From contig ML058386.1 in NCBI GenBank assembly GCA_003013855.2, positions 1-64,000 of the forward strand: 64,000 nt of DNA, in the 5' to 3' direction. A program made the position numbers and the translations under genes. The DNA is from Liriodendron chinense (Eukaryota; Streptophyta; Magnoliopsida; Magnoliales; Magnoliaceae). How positions within the stretch are numbered: position 1 is the first letter of the stretch; the number at the start of each line of letters is the position of its first letter. Positions 58,690 to 64,000 of the stretch are shown in pieces. Under the pieces are notes generated by a model. That model ran no database searches. It saw only the letters and a program-made list of their open reading frames with translations, and was not told where the DNA came from.

Positions 58690-58830
58690 GTATATAGCCT
58701 TGGTAGGCTGGTTACCTGTATTGCGTGCTTACATCGCCATGGTAGGCTAGTTATATGTATTGCATGCTTGCATAGCCGCGGTAGACTGGTTATTCACATC
58801 ACATGATCGTGTAGCCTAATTAGGCTAATT
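58690..58830. repeat. ~40 bp tandem units in the 6 kb solo LTR
   Basis: About three and a half units repeat TAGCCNNGGTAGGCTNGTTA, then an A/T/G stretch with TATTGC or CACATC, then GTGCTT-like or GATCGT-like words. They lie 450-600 bp before the LTR right end. Confidence 0.6.
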
Positions 58831-59984
58831 TTTTGTTTAAATTTATCATCATGCTTTACTGCTTACTCTGATATTTATCATGCTTGTCATACGCATTGCG
58901 CACGCACACATGCACTCACAAAGCTTCGTTCGAAGCTTAAGCGCGTTTGTTACGCTGCAGGTTATACCAGAGTGTATCAGCAATGTTGAGTTGGGGTTGG
59001 GAGTGCAATAGTAGGAGGTGCCGGATTGTGCACAGTTTTTATATTTAGGCATTGTGTATTTAACTTTCAGTTCTATATGTAACGAAATGACTTAGTGAAA
59101 ATATTGTGTTTTCTTTTATGCTACTCATATGGTGATGCTCATGTTTCAAAAAAAATTCAGACCCTAAAATCCTCCTTGTGGTATCCCAAGATCGGAACCT
59201 GGCATGTGGGGTTAGGATTCGAAATTGGGGTACTACGGAGGCTGCCACCTCTGGATTCGGGTTACGACGAATGGATGTCGAGAACCGAATTTGGGGCGTG
59301 ACATCTCACCTATTTTCTTAGCTGAAGCCTACGATCTCGGCACTCGTAGCTGTAAGGCCGAGGTTGTCTTTGAGTCGAGGTTGAGGAGTCTGGCTTTATC
59401 TCAAGTCAGATTGTTCCGACCTACAGCCAGGTCGTGTTATATCTGACCTGAGGTTAGCTCGTAATTTACCTATAACAGAAGCCCCCTACTCTAGAGTCTA
59501 ACTCGTCTGGTTCGGGAGTACCTTGTTAAGGAAGATATGCTGATCTGATTTTTTCAGCTTTTAGCTGTTTTGCCGCCATCATTTTAGATGGGCGGGAAAA
59601 TGGCTTTTAATGAGCCGTTTTGAAAATCGAGGCGTTATCATTTGCCCATACGGCGTGGAGACGTTTGCAGAGTCTTGATGAACGGGGTGCAGCCACGTGG
59701 TTATACCGTGCACCGCTTTTTGTACGATTAACTCAGAGTCCACCGTGTGGAAGGGGTGGAGATCGAGGTGGCGCCCGCATTAAATGCTTGACCATAAGTA
59801 TCGGACTTAGCCAAATTTTCATTTCTTCACTCTTCTTCCGAACCCGTAATTTCTCTGAGCATTTGAACTTTCTTTTCTTCTTTGCCTTCCCGATCATCTT
59901 TCTCAAGCCTGGTGTACCAGTGTTCTTGCTACGCTCCTCAATTCCCAATCAGCTCTTTTACTTGTTATTTTGCTGCTTTTAATT

Positions 59985-62486
59985 ATGTTTGAATCCTCGG
60001 ACTTTGATGCCATCCCCAAGGTGAGGTTTGAAGATCCTAAATCAGACCCACCTCTGGATTCTCAGGAGATGAATCCCAGAGAATCCAGTTCTAGGACTAA
60101 GACAGTAGATTATGCTGATGAAAGGGGAATCAGAGCCTCCAGAGCTGGTCTCTTGTTCGCTTCCCCAAGTGTAGGGTTGCGATGTAGTAATAATCTCGGT
60201 AAGACCCAGGTCGATCCACAGGGACTTGTGTAGGAATTCACAAACATATCCAATAGTGTCTATTAAAAGCTAACAACCAGATTTAGTATGGATCTGATTT
60301 GAGTAACAAAATTGAATTAAATTGAAGGTAAATAATAAAAGGCACTAGGGGTTCAAGGATCCACTTGTAGCAATCCTTGATGTTCAATCCGCTGTGGTTT
60401 CTTTCTCAACTAGAATCGATATTAAGATCTATCTAGTCGGATGATAGAGCTGTTAATCCAAACAATCTGTTATATGTAAGTCCAATGCATAAGATTCACT
60501 TAATGCAAGCTAAGCTGAGCATGCTCAATGGCATAGGTCAATCCCAATTCCAAAAGGCTCAGTTCACAATCATAACCATCCTCAAGTCCTGTCACAAGAC
60601 AAGGCTAGATTATGATTTGAACTTGATTCAAATCACATGCACAGTCCATACACATTACAGAAATTCAGAAAAGTAGAACTTTGGTAGGAAGTCCCCACAT
60701 GAAGATCATAGTACTAGAGCGTACTCCAATTCCTCGGATCATACAGGTCTAGACTAATGCAAACCAATTAAGAAATTAAGTAATTCTCCCAAACATCCAT
60801 GAGTCATCATAAGACTGAGAAAAACTACTTAAAACTTGTATAAACTTCAAACCATAGTTCATAATCATGAATTCCAAACTTAAAACCAACTAAATACAAA
60901 TTGAAACATCTTAGATTCACTACAAGCTTCACCTCTTAGCCCTAGCTAAGAGGTTTAGCTGCTCATGATCTAAGGAAACATGAAACAACCAAACAACTCA
61001 TAAAAATAGTAAAACAAACTAGAAGGAGTTGTGGAACTCCGAAATCCACTTTCGCTGCCTCCAATCTTGCTTAAACCCTTCTAAGATACCCTAGGAACGA
61101 TCCCTAGGTGTCCTTTTATAGTAGGGAGGCTCTGCGACTTCAGAAGAATCGAGAATCTGCGTAAGAGTTACGCAGTGCGCAGAGAAAATCGGCGCCAAAA
61201 TAGAAAGTATGCAGTCCTTATGCACGGCCGACCGGTCTGGACCGGTCTGAGTAACTGGCCGACCTCACTGGGAAAACAGTCCAGCAAGCTCTGGACCAAA
61301 AGAAACTCTTCTGGCCGACCGGTCACGACCGGTCGTGCCTGTGTTTGGCTGAAGTCTAGCAAGCTCAGCTTGAATGGGAAGCTGGCCGACCGGTCTGGAC
61401 CGGTCGTGGCCCTCCTGGCCGACCGGTCACGACCGGTCTTGGCCTGTTTTCGTCATTCTTTCTTCTTTTCTTCTTTCCTTGCTTCCTTCTTTCTTTCGTC
61501 CTCTTTCGATCTTCATTCAATGGTTCTTAAATAGGCTCTTTTCATCTTTAATTAGGCGGAGTTCATTTTCAATCCTGCAATCACAAAACACACGTCAATT
61601 AGTCTTTAAGTCATGAAAATCTTCCACAATTAGTGATGAATTGGGGTTAGAATATGCACAATTAAGAGCTCAACATCTCTGAGGGTACAACAACTCGTAA
61701 GGAGATTTTTAAATTAAATAGTGTAACCTCGCAAATAACCCAGGACGAGCTTGTCATACTTAGGCAAATTTATGAAATCCCTGATTCCATAGAGTTTAGG
61801 GTTCCCGACCAAGGTGACAGACCGAGCTCACCTCAACAGGGAGAAATAGTAATCTCCTTAATGCGTATAGACGCCGGGCTGCGATTACCTCTTCACCCAT
61901 TTATACGCGAGGTCGTTAGTCTTCTAGGTTTGTCTGTGAGCCAGTTGCAACCAAATGCCTGGAGATGTATAGTTGGGTGTTAAATTCTGTGGCAAAGGGT
62001 TGGGAATAAAGAGCTGACCTCTGGCGAGCTTTTCTCAATGTATTCCCTTAAGTCCTCGGGAGGTCAGGGACTTTATTATTTTTCTTCGATTCCGGGTCAG
62101 GGTGGCTCGCTGGTTATTGGCTTGCCATCCTCTACTAAAACTTGGAAAAAGAAGTGGTTCTTTACTTCGGGGAACTGGGAGTCTTCATCGGACGAGCCTC
62201 AACCCTTGGAGTACAGAGTCCGAGCTGATTTCGCTTTGCCAGGTCGAGCATCATTCTGACCTACCTGTCTTACTGAGACTTAATCATCATCATCCTTAGT
62301 TTTTAATCCTTCTGATGATTGACTTCCTTTGATTGCAGCCATTGTGACTATCCGAGTAACTCTTTCGGCCGCGCAAGAAAGGCAAATCTGAGTTGCTAGG
62401 AATTGTTTCATGGAAGAGAGGGACTTTCGTCACTTGATAGCTCTTGACTCTATTCGTGACTCCGGTTGGTAACCTGTAAACAGCTC
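59985..62486 (+). pseudogene. Tat D antisense accessory ORF (Transposase_28-like), split by a LARD solo LTR
   Basis: ATG at 59985 begins MFESSDFDAIPKVRFEDP. The frame shifts by one extra A at 60121-60123 and then reads into the region now split by the LARD solo LTR. It resumes at 61681 and holds the same domain as the Tat B antisense ORF (AGLRLPLHPFIREVVSLLG, then KTWKKKWFFTSGNWESS), with one TAA at about 61981. A GT donor after CCAG at 62242 and an AG acceptor at 62338 mark an intron of about 96 bp, similar in position to intron 1 of the Tat B homologue. The second exon is cut by the next LARD LTR at 62487. The strand is opposite to Tat D itself, as expected. Confidence 0.72.
60154..61675 (-). 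mobile_element. LARD-family solo LTR, copy 4
   Basis: The 1522 bp LTR lies between exact TCTCT duplications (60149-60153 and 61676-61680), with TGTTCGC at the left and CTCAACA at the right. A TATAAAAGG box lies on the minus strand at 61120-61112. Upstream of it, GACCGGTC palindromes occur as four pairs with starts exactly 10 bp apart: 61230/61240, 61317/61327, 61388/61398 and 61421/61431. It disrupts the Tat D antisense ORF. Confidence 0.93.
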
Positions 62487-64000
62487 TGTTGAGCTCTTAA
62501 TGTGCATATTCTAGCCCCAATTCATCACTCATTATGCATGGTTTCATGATTTAAAGACTAATCTAATGCATGGATTTGTGATTGTAGGAATAAGAGAGAG
62601 AATTGATTAATTGAAGACTTAAAGATACTATTTACAAGTATTAAAGATCACAAGACCAAGCATAAAAGGATGGAAGAAAGAAGTTAAAGGAGAGAAGAAA
62701 GAAGACAGGAAAATACACTCAAGACCGGTCGTCCGATCGGTCGTCCATAGCGCAAGACCGGTCGTCCGACCGGTCCGACTACTCAATAGAAGAGGCCACA
62801 TTGCCAAACTTCACTGGACCAGTTAAGACCGGTCGTACGACCGGTCGTTCACCACTCATACCGGTTGTCCGACCGGTCGGGCGTTCAACAGAGGAAGATG
62901 AAAACTCTCTGGACATATTTTGCGCTTTTGAGACCGGTTGTGCGATCGATTGTCCAGGAGCTCAGACCGGTCGTGCGACCGGTCGTCAATGTAACAAAAC
63001 TTGTCCGTGAAGCTCCGATTTTCTCTACACAATTGTGCAATTCCTTGCGCAATCGGGAATCTTCCGCGCCAATCTATAAATAGGGCTTCTCCTCTTCATA
63101 CCGAGGCATGCTAGGACGTGGGGATCATCAAGGAGGCTTAGGAGACAGATTCTACTTCAAGTTTTCTTAGTTTTTCTTCCAGTTTTAGTAGTTTTTATGT
63201 TTTTAAGGCTTTTAGTTTAAGGATGTTAGAGATGAACTAAAACCTCTTAGCTAGGGCTAAGAGGTGAAGCTTTTGATTTGTTTTTGATGGATTGATGCAA
63301 CCTAGGTTTCCTTTTTATGTTTTAATTGAAGAATTTTAGTTTAATATGAGTTTGAATCAAGTGCTAGTTCAGTTTTACTTTGATCTCTTGATGACTCCGG
63401 GCTCATGTGATTCTTAGAGATTCTAAACTTAGTAACTTATCTTTTGAGCATTGGTTATGCTTGTGTAGGTCATTGATCTATCATTGACTCCGGGCATGGT
63501 AGACCCTTTGATTGCGTTGTGTACAATGGCCCAATCTTCATGTGGGAACTCATTCAACTAAAGTTCTTATCTTTTGTTATAATCTGAAATAGTTGTTTGC
63601 TGTTTGATTTAAATAGAGTTTTAATCATTGGTTATAATCAAGTTTAGTGACAGGATTTGATGAAAGCTATGGTTGTGAATCTCAACTAGATTGGAAAGAG
63701 GCTTGGCTTATACAATTGAGTGTGCTCAAGGCCTGAGCATTGTTGTGGGAATTGAATAAATGAATAAGCAACTATTTTAGACAATTGTTGATTGAACCGC
63801 TCTATATTCCAATCGGATAGAGATATGACTTCGATTCCGATTGAGTTATAAGAGACCTAGTTGTGTTGATGCATTGAAACTTATAAAAAGTAGATCCTTG
63901 GCGTTCTAGTGCCTTTTTAGATTGAAATTACCTTACACTTTCACTGTTTAAACTCAAATCACTATTTTCCAGCTTTAGTTTTTAATAGGATCTCTATTAT
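62487..64000 (+). mobile_element. LARD-family LTR, copy 5, truncated by the window end
   Basis: It starts TGTTGAGCTCTTAATGTGC at 62487 and runs past the window; by alignment with copy 4 about 80-100 bp are missing. It is on the plus strand, opposite to the other four copies. TATAAATA lies at 63075-63082. The cluster at 62723-62990 holds palindromes GACCGGTC or GATCGGTC in pairs with starts 12 bp apart (62723/62735, 62756/62768, 62827/62839). Whether it is a solo LTR or the 5' LTR of a complete LARD cannot be told here. Confidence 0.85.
63075..63082 (+). promoter_or_regulatory. LTR TATA box (LARD copy 5)
   Basis: TATAAATA followed by GGGCTTCTCC lies about 85 bp downstream of the last palindrome in the cluster and ~590 bp into the LTR, a plausible U3/R border. 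Homologous TATAAAAGG boxes occur in copies 1 to 4. Confidence 0.7.

Larger units (their letters stand above)
53340..59303 (+). mobile_element. Giant solo LTR (6.0 kb), same family as 25492-29801
   Basis: It begins TGTAAGACCTGTACC and ends GGGGCGTGACA, flanked by TCTCG (53335-53339) and TCTCA (59304-59308), a 4 of 5 match consistent with an old target duplication. Both ends align with the 4.3 kb solo LTR in the opposite orientation. It is about 1.65 kb longer. Internal features are a GA microsatellite (53862-53892), tandem GGGCCCACC units (54100-56600), a TTGAC-rich array (56705-56815), a TAA-type microsatellite (55673-55720) and a ~40 bp tandem array (58690-58830). No coding frames are convincing. 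Confidence 0.85.
52962..59477 (-). repeat. 3' LTR of a second Tat element (Tat D), split by a 6 kb solo LTR
   Basis: The minus strand reads a polypurine tract AGAGTAGGGGGCTTC (59492-59478) directly followed by TGTTATAGGTAAATT, an LTR start. The matching end ...GGCAACAACA is at 52962. Between them only about 550 bp belong to this LTR (52962-53339 and 59309-59477); the rest is the giant solo LTR. The rest of Tat D continues to the right. The opposite LTR lies outside the window, so its target duplication cannot be checked. Confidence 0.75.

Noticed and set aside
61230..61438. Resemblance of the palindrome arrays to a CRISPR array
   Set aside because: Repeats are 8 bp palindromes with 2 to 4 bp gaps inside pairs and irregular gaps between pairs, there are no cas genes, and the context is a eukaryotic LTR.

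Overview
The window is plant nuclear DNA, almost certainly from an angiosperm. It holds a spliced plant-type RING/copine-domain E3 ubiquitin ligase gene and many plant LTR-retrotransposon families. The abundant GTGGGGCCCACC...CCGTCCATC repeat units resemble what I associate with magnoliid or other early-diverging lineages, but that placement is a weak inference. Only one host gene is visible; nearly everything else is transposable-element DNA of several ages, much of it nested.

Layout. 1-3.9 kb: degenerate repeats, including a 1.2 kb head-to-head inverted array. 3.9-14.1 kb: decayed minus-strand Ty1/copia remnants, split by a complete copia element with a target-site duplication (copia A, 4990-10150) and by an LTR-like segment carrying AT-rich palindromes (about 11.9-13.7 kb). 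14.1-15.5 kb: solo LTR of a large non-autonomous family, called LARD here. 15.5-18 kb: a SINE-like insert and a plus-strand copia pol fossil. 18.0-23.9 kb: a complete minus-strand LARD with PBS, PPT and one long decayed acidic ORF. 24.6-36.9 kb: ten exons of an RGLG-type E3 ligase whose introns hold a 4.3 kb solo LTR, MITEs and tandem repeats. 37.0-52.3 kb: copia B (minus strand), inserted at the ligase gene's poly(A) signal and itself interrupted by a 10 kb Tat-lineage Ty3/gypsy element (39420-49493) with an antisense spliced accessory ORF. 53.0-64 kb: part of a second Tat element (minus strand), with a 6 kb solo LTR inside its own LTR, an antisense-ORF homologue interrupted by a LARD solo LTR, and a further LARD LTR running off the window end.

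Element borders are supported by exact short target duplications: GGCAT (copia A), GAAGA and TCTCT (LARD solo LTRs), TGTTA (4.3 kb solo LTR), TCTAT (Tat), ATTCA (copia B) and TTA (MITE). The 6 kb solo LTR has a 4 of 5 match. Most inactivating changes I checked are transitions (Trp or Gln codons to stop, catalytic Asp or Gly replaced), as expected for deamination of methylated elements.

The most unusual signal is a recurring architecture rather than a gene. LTRs of at least three and probably five unrelated families carry clusters of short perfect palindromes. In the LARD and copia B families these lie just upstream of the LTR TATA box. Palindrome sequence and number change between copies, and even between the two LTRs of one element, while the flanking LTR stays alignable.
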